DNA of 64,000 nt from Planococcus citri (GCF_950023065.1 NC_088679.1:46562001-46626000); one strand, 5' to 3'. Shown: positions 34,096-47,149, numbered from the stretch's first letter. Numbers and translations are program-made. Notes: generated by a model not told the origin, from the letters alone.

Positions 34096-35629
34096 TCGCT
34101 CCGTACCGGATTATTTTCATGTTTTTCGTTTGTATTTAGTAAGTAGTACATTACATGTTTACTACATGGTATCTGCCTACTTGAGTAAAAGGAAGTTGAT
34201 AATGAAAAATATGTTGAATATGATGAGTTTTAATGCAAACGTACGTTGTACTTGTATGTACGGTTGTATTATGTGTTGGACTTAGTACACATCAAATCCA
34301 TTAAGATGATTTTTTTTTTGTTACTTTTTACGCCATTATACTGACAATTTATTACAATATCAGAATAAGGTGTATTGTGAAAGAAAAAAATGGGACGATT
34401 AAAATTAGGAATGTTTTCATCGAAAATAGCAGCGATAAGCGAATAATATCGCGAGATGATGATTTTGCTATATTTAATTTTCGACTCGATCGTTTTCGTA
34501 TGTGTTTTTTTTTTTTTTTTTTTAATTGGATATCTTGTGTTTTTCTTTTTAATATGATGCAGATTTCGTACGAAGATAAAAATACAGTGAGATATTGAAT
34601 GTTGAAATCGACACGACGTACGAATTTTCAAATTAGAAATTGATTCAATGAAAATAATCTTATAAGTCATTTGAAAGCTTTCCATGGTGCTTAAAATTCG
34701 AAATATTAGCTATCTATTAAGGTTTACATAAATTCTTTCACCGTATTTCTTTGTTGCGTTTACATTAGAATTTTGACGTTGACGTTGTTAGGTCTTATGA
34801 TCGAATAATTCTTTAGTTTTTGATTTTCTATTTAAAAAAAAAGGGAAAAAAAGAAAATTATAAATGACAAGAACGACGAAAATCCAAAAAGAAGTTGGCA
34901 AATTACTCTTTTTTTGTCTGTATCAAATTCAAAGTCGTAGCCTGCTTTTTTTTAAATGAGCTCAGAGTGACCAATAGCCAATAGGTATAGGTGGGCCAAG
35001 TTTGTTGAAGAATTTTTTTTAGTTTAATTCTGCTCCAGATCGATTTTAGAATCAGAATAGTATTTTTTTTCATGTATGGTAAATTTTAAATTTTTATACT
35101 AGAATCACATGAAAAAAATTAAGTAGGTGCCTATAGACAATGAAAATAAAATAATATTTTAAAATCAGATTACTCCCTTAGTACATAAATACATTTTTTC
35201 TTTGTTAATTTGCAATTTGCACTAAACAGAAATCCAAATGATTCACTAATTAAAATGAAATTTTTCAATTTCATCAACTCAACTCTCCCACATGCACCCC
35301 TTCCCCAAACTGAGCCTTCACCAGCAGGAAAGGAACTCCATACGGTAGAAAAGTCTGAGTTCTTAAGTCAAGACAAAAGAAAGTAACAAAATCCCAACTA
35401 AGGATGTACCGTTGTCCCATAAAATTTTAGAAGCTAATTTTATTTTTCAAGTTTTAGTATGTAGGTACTTATATTTTTGAAAATTCCTCGTCAACTCATG
35501 AAAAATATGACAGATTGATACATAATTGAGGTAGAAACTAGAAAACTGGAACTATTTGCATTCTGTTTTGAACCTGTAAAGATTATTTTTAATGTTTTTG
35601 ACTTTTTTTTTTTTTTTTTTTTTACGAAT
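34096..35629. other. Intergenic DNA after RMDN
   Basis: AT-rich with T runs (about 34505-34524 and 35604-35623). The minus ORF at 34269-34685 is Lys/Ile-rich and reads through these runs, so I regard it as chance. Confidence 0.4.
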
Positions 35630-35885
35630 AATTGAAGAGATCTATTCCAAAGTGGGTTAAGTCTTTATTTTCACCAAAAAATGCGTTTAAAATTTTTGTT
35701 GCTAAAATTTGTTCTGTTCCGAAAGGTCGGTGCACCTTTCCTTTCTTTGGACATTGAACAATTGCTTGTAGAAAAAATCACTTTGAAAAATCGATGACTT
35801 AACTCACTTTTGAAGTAAAAATCTCCATAAAACGTGTTTTTTTTTTTTAATGACTTAACCCACTTTGGAATAGAGCTCTTCAATT
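35630..35885. mobile_element. MITE with 34-bp terminal inverted repeats (256 bp)
   Basis: The left end 35630-35663 (AATTGAAGAG, then TATTCCAAAGTGGGTTAAGT) matches the inverse of 35852-35885 with one mismatch. A further copy of the inner end, GACTTAACTCACTTTTGAA, lies at about 35796, so the right terminus is partly duplicated. The exact ends and target duplication are ambiguous (ATT or AATT). Confidence 0.75.
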
Positions 35886-37374
35886 GAACAAGGGAAAAAT
35901 ATTAAACATTTTAAAAAACGAAAATTTTACTTCAATTGATCGAAAAAGATGATTATTCCAAGTTCTTTGTCACTGATTTTAAATATAATTTTCGATACAT
36001 TTTTTTGAAAATTATACAATTCAAAAATTTATTTAGAAGTAGGTAATAGGTATCAGAATGGCTTGAAAGCTGAAATCGTAATTACCTAACTAATTGATTT
36101 GAGAAACAAAAATACCCATTGTAAATTAAATTTCATCTTTCCAAGTACATATCTGAATTAAGGAGATCAAGATTTATATTTTTAGTAAGCTTAGATAAAT
36201 TACAATCTTCACATACCTACTTTCCAAATTTGGAAAATGAATGCTTTGAAGAATGTAGTTCTGTAACAGAATAACCACAAAAAAAAACAAAAAAAGCTAC
36301 CTATATAAATTACATTTTTTTACATTTTGACAAGATAGAACATGACCCTCTCCCTGATTTTCTTCGAAAGCGAGTTAATTTATTACTTTATTTATGAGTT
36401 TTCATATCACGTACCTATTTTTAAAATACACATAATCCTGAGATTTTTTTGATTACCTAGTAAGCTAAAATTTAATTTTAATGGATATTTCCAAACTCCG
36501 AGGGTTTATTTTAACAGAACATTGATATAAAAGTTGCTGTTCATAGTTCAGAAAGTTGTAAATATCCATTTTCAAGCATTCATTTTTTTTTTAAAGCAGC
36601 ATAATTTTACCTAATGACAAGCAAATAGTTAAAAAAAAAAAGACAGAAAGTTATTAAGTATGTAAGAAATAATTTTTGTTTTATTTTATTTGTGGTGATT
36701 TCAATTTCAATTTTTTTTTATGAGTTCCATCCTCTTTTCATGGCAAAAATTATTTCTACTTGCAAGATAGTGTTTAACCTCGGGTCTTTGTTTTTTTGAA
36801 GAAAGGGACGTCAAGACTTTGAACGATTATTTCCATTAAATGTTTACGTTTAGCACAGCTGCAAAAAAATCAATAGACCTGTGCGAATATCTGAGTAAAT
36901 CTATGGTGATTTAACAGATCAAAAAAAAATGAATAATTTGCGTTGTCCTTATTGCAATCAAGTTCAATCTTCCGTTTGTTTCTCGATGGAAATAATTTTT
37001 TTCAAAAATAAAAAATTCTAAAGCATGCTTATACTTACTCGTTGACTTACTTTGTAGCTTTTATTACTTAATTTGGAAAAATTGATGGGATTCCAAATAT
37101 CTAATGAAATAATTAACAGAATTATCGAGCTTTCGTATTTAATTTCAAAAATTTTTCTCCAAAAATGAAATGTAGCTCACTCAGTTACAAGTACCTATAC
37201 TTAAATTACCTACTACATACTTTGGCAGATAATTACGTACCTATACCTACATCGAATAAAAATATTAAAAGTTTCATATCGACGAAATAATTCAAAATGA
37301 AACGCCCTAATGGTACACAGACGAAGGCGAAACACTGAAACAGAATATTCATCCTTGGGCCTGCAAATTACAAA
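35886..37374. other. Intergenic DNA
   Basis: AT-rich with TACCTA words and A/T runs. A splice-like TTTGCAG on the minus strand at about 37360 may belong to the candidate gene to the right. Nothing else is supported. Confidence 0.4.
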
Positions 37375-37917
37375 TCAATAAGAATGGCTAGCAAGAAGCC
37401 GTACGAGATAGGAAAACAGAAGGCTGGTGAAGGTACGTTTGTGTACCAGACAAATATTGATCTTTTTCGTACCGTGCTGCTGGACCATCTCCACTTTCCC
37501 TGCTTCTCTGTTGCATGCATTATTTATTGCACTTTTGGTAATTAAACCATCTAGGTTCTCGAATATAATTGCAGGCATGTCGCTATGGTCTGGTCTTTGA
37601 TGCACGTGTCACGAAAATTTTTCCACTGTCATCTGATCCGTAACGAGAGGTTTTGGGGTTTTGTGTTTGTGTAGGTATCAATGTAAGTAGGCCTATAACA
37701 TTTTCAGGTAAAAATTAGCATCAGTCGGATGTATGAATAATACGCCAGCAACAGTAATATACTACCTGGAGTGTTTGCTGGAATTCCAGCGAACACCTGA
37801 GAAACCGTTTCATAGTCTACGCTCTCTATGGTAGTAGTTATTAAGCTAATAACTTGTTCGTGTTCCACCAGATAGATCTTATCTTTTTGCGGTGTTGCGA
37901 TGGTCATTTTAAACCAC
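37375..37917 (-). CDS. Unidentified candidate gene, spliced
   Basis: On the minus strand a TTTTCTGTAG acceptor at about 37918 is followed by an open exon with an ATG at 37907. The exon encodes MTIATPQKDKIYLVEHEQ and a further 30 residues, ending at a CCAG|GTAGTA donor at about 37764. Downstream acceptors (GTTATAG at about 37696, GGATCAG at about 37641) each give a short in-phase continuation that stops at about 37588. A separate open frame (residues MPAIIFENLDGLITK on) overlaps 37605-37375. I could not decide which exons are used, and I recognise no domain. Position supports a gene: its ATG lies 540 bp from the divergently oriented acyltransferase start, suggesting a shared promoter. Confidence 0.35.
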
Positions 37918-38447
37918 TCCTACAGAAAACCAGTATTTTTAATTCTTTAGAAGCCAATGAACTCTTTTTACTCTTAGTTCTTTACAGTTATCTCTGAGAA
38001 AAATTGTAACGATTACAAATTTTCGACTTTTTTAAAACCTAAATTTAATGATCAATTTTAGGTTGAAACTTTTTCGCCGGACGAATAGCCTAAACTTGAA
38101 AAATCCTCAGCTTTTCATTTCTACCCTCGATTTCGTTGAATTGCCAAGTGACTGAATATTTCGTGGTACGTGCTTTTTCGATGGCAACACTGGACAAACG
38201 TTTCCTTCTGTTTTCAGCATAACTTGTCTACGCGAACCACATGAACATTTCACGTTTCTCATTTCATCGTGTGTATTTAAAAAAACCTAAGCTGTTATCC
38301 TTGTTAGTCGGAAAAAATTAGTGAAAACATTAGTATTTTGGTAATTAAACTTGTGTTTACGTGTAATCGATGAATTATTTTGAATTCGGATTCGGCTGTT
38401 TCATGGATCGTAATGTGATTTGAACGATTTGAAAAAAGTGCTAGCAA
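37918..38447. promoter_or_regulatory. Divergent promoter region (inferred)
   Basis: This separates the minus-strand candidate gene from the plus-strand acyltransferase and is less AT-rich than its surroundings around 38080-38240. I see no clear TATA box. It presumably holds the 5' UTRs of both. Confidence 0.35.
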
Positions 38448-41400
38448 ATGGACTCATCACCCGGTATGTTTTTCAGCGCCAAAACGACGCGACTATAGAT
38501 TTAGATAATTATGTTACAATAATTATTTTACATTTTTTTTCTCCAAAAATTTGATGATTTTTTTTTAATTTTTTGAGTTGATTGAGTTTTGTTTTGAAAT
38601 TATTTACCTATCTACGGTATTTCAAATGATAGGCATTGTGTGATGTACCTAGTATAGGTACCTACTTATTTACGAAAAACCACATCAATGTTGGTTTGAT
38701 GTTATCGAATTTTTTTGATTTTTAGAACTAATGTGATGAGCTGACTACCAAAAAGCAACAATGCTACTTTAATGATCGAATACCGAAATTATTTACAAAG
38801 TTTGAATGTATCGATGTGACCTTGTACGTGAACGAAACCTTGCATTAATTACGTTTAATAAAACGTACATATCATTCAATTTGGTTCCATGTTATCAAAA
38901 AAATTGTTATTTATTTAGCCAGATACTCTGAACTGAACCTATGTTTGGTATCAGGTACAAATTATGATACCATACTGTTCATTAAGTAAGACTATAAGTA
39001 CCTATAATAAGAAAGAAAAAAAACAAAGTAGCTGCATCAGCATTTTCTTGTTTTGGAATGTTACATAACTAATAAAACGAGCTACAGAAATCGTTTTTCT
39101 TCCCAAAAAAAAAAGTAACCAACTTCTAAACACATCAAGTAGATATATGGTACAGAAAGAAACTTGAAACTTATACTTTGTGCAACGATATAGGTATAGC
39201 CTTGAAAATTTCCAAAAAGTTCTCAAGTACTCATGCGCATGTATTTTGATCCTCTTGAATTCGTCTGGAAATTAATAAGCACCACCTATATACACGTCTT
39301 TCCATAGACTATAGGTAGCTAGTTTCAGATTTCGTCAGTTTTTTGAATATTTGTCTATATGCAAATAAGCAATTCTCGTTTTCATTGAGGAAAATAATAT
39401 AGGTAAATAACTACATTATTTTCATTACAGTTTTTCGAAATTTTCGGCTCTTAGGACAACGAAATCGACAGAACCAAAAACGCAGATAGATTCTACATTA
39501 AAAGAGTTTTTTTGATCATTTTTAAGCAGTAGTCGCTCTTCTCTTAAACTGAGTTTTTTTACGTTTGAAAATTTCAAATGGCAAAAAAAACCCTAGGAGA
39601 TGTGACTTTACGCCAAAGAACGAAAATTTTCCTTTAATTTTTATCAGAATAAAAAAAGCAACGACGAAAAATTCAGAAAGGGGAAGGGGTAGGGGATCAA
39701 CAATTTTTGGGAATTTTTTTTATCAAGGGCCACATATCTGAGTCCATATTATTAAAAAGAAAATCGGAGTAGGGACCGATTTCACCCCATTCGGCCAGAC
39801 TTTTTTTTTCAAATATTGCGGGAAGGATGGGATGGGAGGAGCACAAAGAAAATAAAACACGTGCACAAACGATTGACACCACTTTCACCCTTCTACCCGA
39901 AAATGGTCGATTTAGGGAAATGGACCTAAAGTCGCACCATCGAGCTCGACCTTTCATTTTTTTCCCATCATCACACATGGCAATAACCTGTTCATTAACA
40001 TACGACTTTGATGGTATATGTTACAGGTACAAAACTCCGTTTCTTCAGAGGAATTACGTACGCAATTTTATGGTATTTTAGTATTTGGACTGGATTTTTA
40101 TTTGTTTGCTGTCCGCTATGGATATTTATTCTACTCTTTCCAAAAAAATTTCTACCCGTTATGTCGGTGGCATTCTCAATTTGGGAAATGTATCCAGTAG
40201 TAAGTGTTATTTACTTAGGCACATTTTTCATTGTACGTATACCTTTAGCTACATTAAAAGTAACGGTCGAGTGTTTCTAAATGAATTATTTATTTTACTC
40301 ATTTGGTAGGTAGGTAGGTCGTTTGTTATGTATGTTCTATACCTACGTAATTGTCATTTACATTTTTATGGTCAGATTCATAATTATTTAGAGTGACTAA
40401 GAATGACTATAGGAAGTACCTGAAACCTCGGTAGTGCGTAATGAAAAAGTCGGAGATTTTCGATACCGTACCTACTTAATGGTATTATAATGTACAAAAA
40501 AATCTAATTTCAAATTAATATTCAAAAAATTCATCTTTAGGTTGCTAAAAATTTCATTAAAATATGTTGGAAAAACATCACGAATAAGGTACAGTGAAAT
40601 TAGATCTTGAGAAATGGCCTTGGGAAAATCTACATAGATAGGTAGGTATATCATGAAAAAGTAATGAAATTTTATTTGAATTGATTTTAACAATTCAAGA
40701 ACTTGATAGGTCTGTATAAGTAGTACTCGTATCTTGGCTAAAAAAAAAATTCACCTCAGTTTAGAAGATAAAATGCTCCACAGACCACAATGATTATCCT
40801 TCGGTGCGCATATTCATCTGTAACCCTATAATTGGCTTCAGTTTCTAATTTCAGAGACATTATAGACAGATTTATTCTGATGATTCGAATATTAGGTAAC
40901 TACCTAGGTGTAGGTATACTATTAGGTATCCTTTGTACATTAAAAGATGTTTGAAGAAATTTAATGTTGATTGAAAAATATATGCAATACGTACCTGGCT
41001 AATTTCTCAAAAATACATCTTCAAAATTAGGTAGGTACCTACGAATGACGCTCCAATTTGGGTCTTACATCATCAATTGTTGTGCTTAAATTTACGCATC
41101 CGTATTTGCAGCTTCCATAAAACATACCATCTGTTATATGTGTACCTAATACCTATTCGGTGTAATATGTAGTAAAATTGACATGCTTGGCGTAGCTTCC
41201 ACCAAGAACAACCTTCGAATTAAATGTCATAAATGTTTCTATAATGTTAAAATTTAGGGAAAGGTAACTAGGTAACTGGTGCGTAATTCATAAACACCAT
41301 TTATCAAATTGGGTAGGCAATATGTAGGTATATAGGATAGGGCAAATGGGTACGAATTACAAAATAGAAATTACTGTATATGTTTATATCTTTCTCTTTA

Positions 41401-44400
41401 TACGATATGATAATCTAGTCTACCGATCTAATCTATCAACATGAACCAAATCAAAATCCATATTAACAACAGTTCATAGTTATAAGTTCATTATTTACTA
41501 AACGAGTCAATTATCAGACTTGATAATTGATATGTGTGGTAATGTCGTATGTCGTATGTCTCAGTGTCCCGAGAGCATTGATAAAAAAAATACTGCGTTT
41601 TAACACGAATTCCGGGATTGGTGAAATATTTTACAAAAGAGTCATCTCAATTCCCTTTTTTGGTTCATTTTCAATTCATTTTTCCATCTAAGTTGTTCAA
41701 GTTAGCTATGTGGCACTTTTTTCCATTTTTGATAGGAGTAGGTAGAACTAGATATTGGTTTACGTTAGTTTCCCAACTCCACAGTTGAAATGAGCAAGTA
41801 GCATCCTTAATGTTTCATTATTGACAAGTGCGCTATCTCATAAATAACTCTCTTTGTCTCTACAAAAAAAAAAACAACAGAAAATAATCAACAACACACA
41901 ACAACAGACTCGCAATTCTTTCAAAAAATTGTTTAATACTCTCAATTTTTCGTTCGCTTCTTTAAAAATGTCTACATTGAGTTGGATTCTGAGCTTACTC
42001 ACTACCTACCAATAGTTTAAAAATCAATTCAGTGTTCATCTCTCTAATCGTAAGTGAGGATAACTAACAGAACTAATAAAATTATGGGTACCAATAATCC
42101 TAATAATAATCCCTATAGTGATTGTGCTATTTTTATGATATATGGATCACTGTGGCCAAATATAAATAATTATCTATCTTATAAAATAATGTAATGTAGC
42201 GCTTAGATGCAATTATGACAACGTTAGTGCCTACCTACATTTTACCGACTTTGCCGTGAAACGGAAAAGTAAGGTATTGTATTTGTCATGATGGTTGAGG
42301 ATTTGGGTGGGGGTGGGTTTTCTTGACGAATTGGAGTATGCTGATCACGATAAGACGTATGGCGCAAAACGAGATAAGTTTATATATATATTTATTTATT
42401 TATTTATATATTTATAGGTATATCAATTTATGTATAAATTTGTGTCACGCTGAACTCAAAAGCTCCGAACTTTAAGTCGAAACTGATGATGGCAAAATAT
42501 TGCTACGATACTGAACTAGAGAAATTTTTAATTTGGTCGAAATCGATTCAGCCGTTTACGAGATATGAACGTTTAAGTGTGTTTCAACGTTATGGATAAG
42601 CAGAAATTTGTGTAAACCCTTATATCTCGCAAACGGCTCACCCCCAACAAACAGATGGGTGGTTAGGGTGTGTAGGTTGCAGATTGGTGCGCCGGAGGTC
42701 GGGTGTTCGAATCCCGCGCGAGTCAAGAAGAGAAAATTTTTTGTTGATTTTTTAAAAAAATTTTTTGTTAATTTTATCCAGGGCTTCAAACCCGTACCCG
42801 TACCCGTACCCGAATACCCGAATACCCGAACAAAAATCCAACAATTTCTGTACCCGAACCCGTACCCGTACCCGAAAAATGAAATGAGGAATACCCGAAC
42901 CTGTACCCGTACCCGATAGAGACTATTTTGAACCCAAATACCCGAAAATACCCGATAGATCGGGTACAGTTCGGGTATTTCACCTAAAATACCCGAACCC
43001 GTACCTGTACCTGAACGTTTAAAATTTTCATACCCGTACCCGATACCCGTACCCGATTCTTTGAGAAATAAATCTGTACCCATACCCGATACCCGTACCC
43101 GAAAACGTTCGGGTTTGAAGCCCTGATTTTATCCGTCCAAAATTTTTTTGCCATAAAAAATCAAAAATTTTCAAAAATTTCTAGTGTAATTTTTGTTTTA
43201 ACAAAAAACATTAAATTTTTGGTAAATAGCCAGTAACTTTTGATAATTTTTTTTTTGGTAAATTAATATCTAGTAATTTTCAGTAAATAATATGATTAGT
43301 TATTTTTGGTGAATTACTTGTAATTAAAGTTTGTCGAAAATTTTGGTAAATTGCTTAGGTAATTTTTGTTTTGGTAAATTAATGGCGTAATTTTTATTGA
43401 TAAATTGGTATTCCAATTATTAAATTTTCGTTAATTGCTGGGGTTATTTTTGGTAAATTGGTAAAGTTTGGTAAATTGGTAAAAAAAACCTTTGGCAGTA
43501 AATTACTGGGGTAACTAAAAAAAAGTCTGTAAAAATTCGGTAAAAAATTGGTAAATTAGTGGGGAAATGTCTGGTAAATTACTGAGGTGAATGTTGGTAA
43601 ATTGCTGGAGTAATTTTTGGTAAATTGGAAAATTGGTAAATTAGTGGGTAATGTCTGGTAAATTACTGAGGTAAATGTTAGTAAATTGATAGGGTAATTT
43701 TTGGTAAATTCATAAATGTTGGTAAATTGGTAAATTTTGGTAAATAGGTAAATTTTGGTAAATTGGTAAATTTCGGTAAATCGGTCAATTTAGGTAAATT
43801 GGTAAATTTCGGTAAATAGGTAAATTTTGGTAAATAGGTAAATTTCAGTAAATTGGTAAATTTTGGTAAATAGCTAAATTTTGGTAAATCGGTAAATTTC
43901 GGTAAATTGGTCAATTTCGGTAAATTGGTAAATTTCGGTAAATAGGTAAATTTCAGTAAATAGGTAAATTTCGGTAAATAGGTAAATTTTGGTAAATCGG
44001 TAAATTTCGGTAAATTGGTAAATTTCGGTAAATTGGTAAATTTTGGTAAATTGGTAAATTTTGGTAAATTGGTAAATTTTGGTAAATAGCTAAATTTCGG
44101 TAAATTGGTAAATTTCAGTAATAATTTTGTTTTTTGTCTACAATTTTCCTGATATATTATTCCACTTGTAATATGACGGTTACGTCTTCATAAGTACGCT
44201 AATTTTTATTTGAAAATCAATTTCATAAAAGTGTAGGTAATATGATGGCTACTTATGATTGACTATTTTATTTTGTGGATGTTTTCGTCTTTTCGTATTC
44301 ATTAAATCGGTAAATTTGGGTACTTCCGCGCATTTTGATAAATTGGTAAATTTTTAAGTAATGTCTGGTAAATTACTGAGATAAATGTTGGTAAATTACT

Positions 44401-47149
44401 GGGGTATATTTAGAGCAAAGTCGGTTGATCTTGCGAACTGCGCAAGATGTTTTTTTTATTATTTATGTACAGGGTGGCCAGAAATATCGGGTACCCCTAA
44501 AAAAGTTTTCTAACTAAATACTTCGGTTGGTCTCAGTGAATGATAATAATGATAACACATGATTGGTTGTTGGACTGGAGAGATAACATTCCCCCAATCA
44601 TATGCATCTATTTCACGTTGCCAACCTATATTTTTAATGAAAAACTTTCTTAGGGGTACCCGATATTTCTGGCCACCCTGTACATATTAGGTACCTACCT
44701 ATGTAACGTAAAATTATTTATAGTTAAATATGACTGGAAATTATAAAAAACTAATCAATGCATGTGGCTTAGGCGCTGATGAATTTGATATTCGGTACGA
44801 AAATCCGTATCACAGGTGACCGTATAAATGCGAAAGAAATTTCAGTCATCATCACCAACCATCGGACCCGAATAGACTGGAATTTTATGTGGGCTGCCAT
44901 GTATTATGCTTGCCAACCACAAACGCATCGTTTAAAAATCGCTTTGAAAGCTCCGCTTCGCCATATGCCGAGTTTAGGTAATTGCTGATTAGTACCTATA
45001 ACATCATCGTATTGTTCAAACAGAACGCATAATGACTAAAGTTGATTAAGCATAAATCGCACATAACCTTGTTATTTGAGTAGTGCTTCATTCGGCATAT
45101 CTGATCTAGATTCTAGATAGATATGTACAAAACTGCCTTACAATTTTACTCATACATATGTGCTGATACTTACAAGTTACAATTGTGCTGCTGAATTTAA
45201 ATGATTCACAAAATGTTTCACCAAATGGAAAATATGTAATACCTACCTTGGTACCTACCTATTTCATTAGGTACAAACTTTGATTATTATCTGTTTGACA
45301 TATGTACCTACTCGTACTGCCTATTTCTTACCTTTTGATTTCTTTTTAAGTACCTAGCTACGTATATTTATAATGAATTTTTAAAACGTTATTAGGTTGG
45401 GTTATGCAAGTTGCCAATTGCATATATTTGCAACGTAAATGGGAAAATGACCGGATTACGATGAAGAAACAAATGGAATTCTTTCATGATATTGGACTAG
45501 AATTTCAAGTAGGATTTTTTCATTCAAGTACTTTAAATTAGCAAAAAAATCTTTGTAGCGTTTATATTTTAGATAAGTTTTTAATTATATGTACATACCT
45601 ACATGTGTCCTGTTTGGACCACTTTTTTTCCTCGTTTTGGGAAGTTGGACAAAAGGACTGAAGAAAAGTTGAGATAGGATGTTGAACACCACTTTTAAAA
45701 AAAAGCTTTGATCTTTTCTCACATCCTTATTTCCATTTTGCTAGATGTGCCTATACCTACCTATATCAAGATAATTTTGAATTGAATACGTAATTTTAAT
45801 TACAAAGCGTGATGCAGATGATTTTTTCGTATTTTTTGTCTGTTGTAAACTAATTAGGCTACTTACCTAAATCCACTTCAAAAATTTCAACCATATTGCA
45901 ATACATATTGAAGTGTGTCTTGTCTGTTGAAATAACTCGAAAAAATATGTTTTGTAATTTTTGGGACACCCTATTAGTGGACCCAGAATTTTTGGCGCCA
46001 AAATAGGATGAACATTGCTTTTCGTTATACTCTTACTGTCGAAAGTCATTTCTCATTTCGATTCGATCGATCAGTATTTTTAGGTCACTATGCATTCGCC
46101 TATAGCAATCCCTTTTTCCAACTTTTTTTTTGAATTTTGCGAAAAGCGATGAGATGAATGACAGCTTAAATTTTGCACATGCTGACTTTTTACCAAAACT
46201 TTTTAAGTTTTTCATTTCAATTTTTTTTTTCAAAAAAAAGAGTGCAAATCGATTCATTTTTTCGTGATGTTAATTTTTTGTATTTATCCAAATTTCAGAT
46301 TTTATTATTCCCTGAAGGAACAGACCTTACCAAAAACAGTTTGGACAAAAGTAACGAATTCGCTAAAAAAAATAATTTGCCACCATATACTCAAGTACTC
46401 CATCCTAGAACAACTGGTTTCACATTTCTAGTTGACACGATGAGAAGTAAGTGAGAAAAGAAGGCAAGAATTGTTGACACGTGTATACTTATAGGTACTT
46501 ATTTTTACTTACTTAGATGAAAGAATTTCAAAACATACGATTGTTTACATTATAGGTAAAAAACTGAATATAAACGCGATATACGACGTAACATTGGCAT
46601 ATTCAGGATACATGCCTCAAACTGAAACAGATGTGATCCGAGGAAACTTTCCGAAAACCGTCCATTTTCATATAAATAGGTAGGTATAGATCTTTGATTA
46701 CCTATTGATATGCAATCAAAGGTACCTACCTAAAAATAATACCTTACCTCCTTATTATAAATCGTTTGTATTTATAGTCATAATTTACTCGTGATTGTTT
46801 CAGATATCCTATTGAGAGTTTGCCAAAAGATCAAGATGATTTGAAGTCTTGGATTAACGAACGATGGAAAGAAAAAGAAAACAGACTGATTGAATTTCAT
46901 AAACACGACTGTTTCCCATCGACTAGCTATTACACCAGCGAGATGGATAATTCTTTGTACTTAGCATTTATAGTTTGGACAGTCTTGGAGTTTTTAATGT
47001 TTTACTTTTTTATAACATCTTCGTTTTTCTTTTGGTGGACTGTGCTTCATACAGTATTATTTGTTGGCATATCTTATGCCACCCTGGGTTTTCAAAATTT
47101 AACTGTTTCGGTGTTCGAATATTTTCATAATACGAAGAAATCTCATTAA
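38448..47149 (+). CDS. LCLAT1: Lysocardiolipin/LPA acyltransferase (LCLAT1-like), 374 aa
   Basis: Seven exons join in phase: 38448-38463, 40027-40199, 44773-44977, 45396-45508, 46299-46446, 46556-46679, 46804-47149. The PlsC/LPLAT family uses NHx4D and PEGT motifs to transfer acyl groups from CoA to lysophospholipids. Here NHRTRID is at residues 92-98 and FPEGTDLTKNS starts at about 173. LHPRTTGFTFL (about 203) and HRYPI-like NRYPIESLP are further LCLAT1/AGPAT5-type signatures. Hydrophobic segments lie at about 14-45 and 305-355, giving the usual ER-membrane topology. Length is close to animal LCLAT1. The tiny first coding exon (five codons plus one base) is supported by phase and by the strong GTATGT donor. 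Intron 2 (4.6 kb) contains a SINE-like piece, a hAT-type MITE, a minisatellite and a mariner-type MITE. AGPAT5 or LPGAT1 are alternatives. Confidence 0.9.
40200..42654 (+). other. LCLAT1 intron 2, left part
   Basis: AT-rich intron with many TAGGTA/TACCTA words. Near its end, 42550-42566 (AGCCGTTTACGAGATAT) is inverted at 42622-42638 with one mismatch, 55 bp apart. The TATATTTA-type tract at about 42380-42415 is simple sequence. Confidence 0.45.
42655..42724 (+). repeat. tRNA-derived SINE-like fragment
   Basis: The stretch has a near-consensus pol III B box (GTTCGAATCC at about 42706) with flanking CGGG/CCCG T-arm pairing. An A-box-like TGGTTAGGGTG lies about 45 bp upstream at 42660. A clean cloverleaf with intact acceptor stem is not apparent, so it is not called a tRNA gene. 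The antisense reading gives a TRAGFEHPTSG peptide, a known translation artefact of tRNA-derived repeats. Confidence 0.6.
42779..43125. mobile_element. hAT-like MITE filled with CCCGTA/CCCGAA hexamers (347 bp)
   Basis: The termini CAGGGCTTCAAACCCG and its exact inverse (ending at 43125) are flanked by identical 8-bp duplicates, ATTTTATC, at 42771-42778 and 43126-43133. The interior is almost wholly degenerate ACCCGT/ACCCGA repeats. CAGGG termini and 8-bp duplications are typical of hAT elements. The ORFs crossing it on both strands encode only the hexamer translated and are not genes. Confidence 0.85.
43440..44117. repeat. GGTAAATT minisatellite
   Basis: Imperfect tandem units of about 8-12 bp, GGTAAATT and GGTAAATTTYGG, sit in a longer AT-rich degenerate zone that starts near 43220. 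The unit becomes regular from about 43720 to 44110. Antisense translation gives a meaningless LPKFT repeat. Confidence 0.85.
44470..44680. mobile_element. Tc1/mariner-like MITE, copy 2 (211 bp)
   Basis: The termini CAGGGTGGCCAGAAATATCG and its inverse have inverted similarity of about 42 bp, flanked by TA on both sides. It is nearly identical to the copy at 54913-55123, which suggests recent or concurrent mobilisation. It lies in the acyltransferase gene about 90 bp before exon 3. Confidence 0.9.

Noticed and set aside
34269..34685. Minus ORF of 138 codons
   Set aside because: Poly-Lys/Thr from T runs; low complexity.
42655..42724. Functional tRNA gene
   Set aside because: T-arm looks right but no complete cloverleaf or acceptor stem could be drawn.
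42556..43083. Minus ORF rich in GTGYGYG repeats
   Set aside because: Translation of the hexamer array and SINE-like sequence; the TRAGFEHPTSG stretch is a known repeat artefact.
43678..43914. Minus ORF of LPKFT repeats
   Set aside because: Product of the minisatellite, not a protein.
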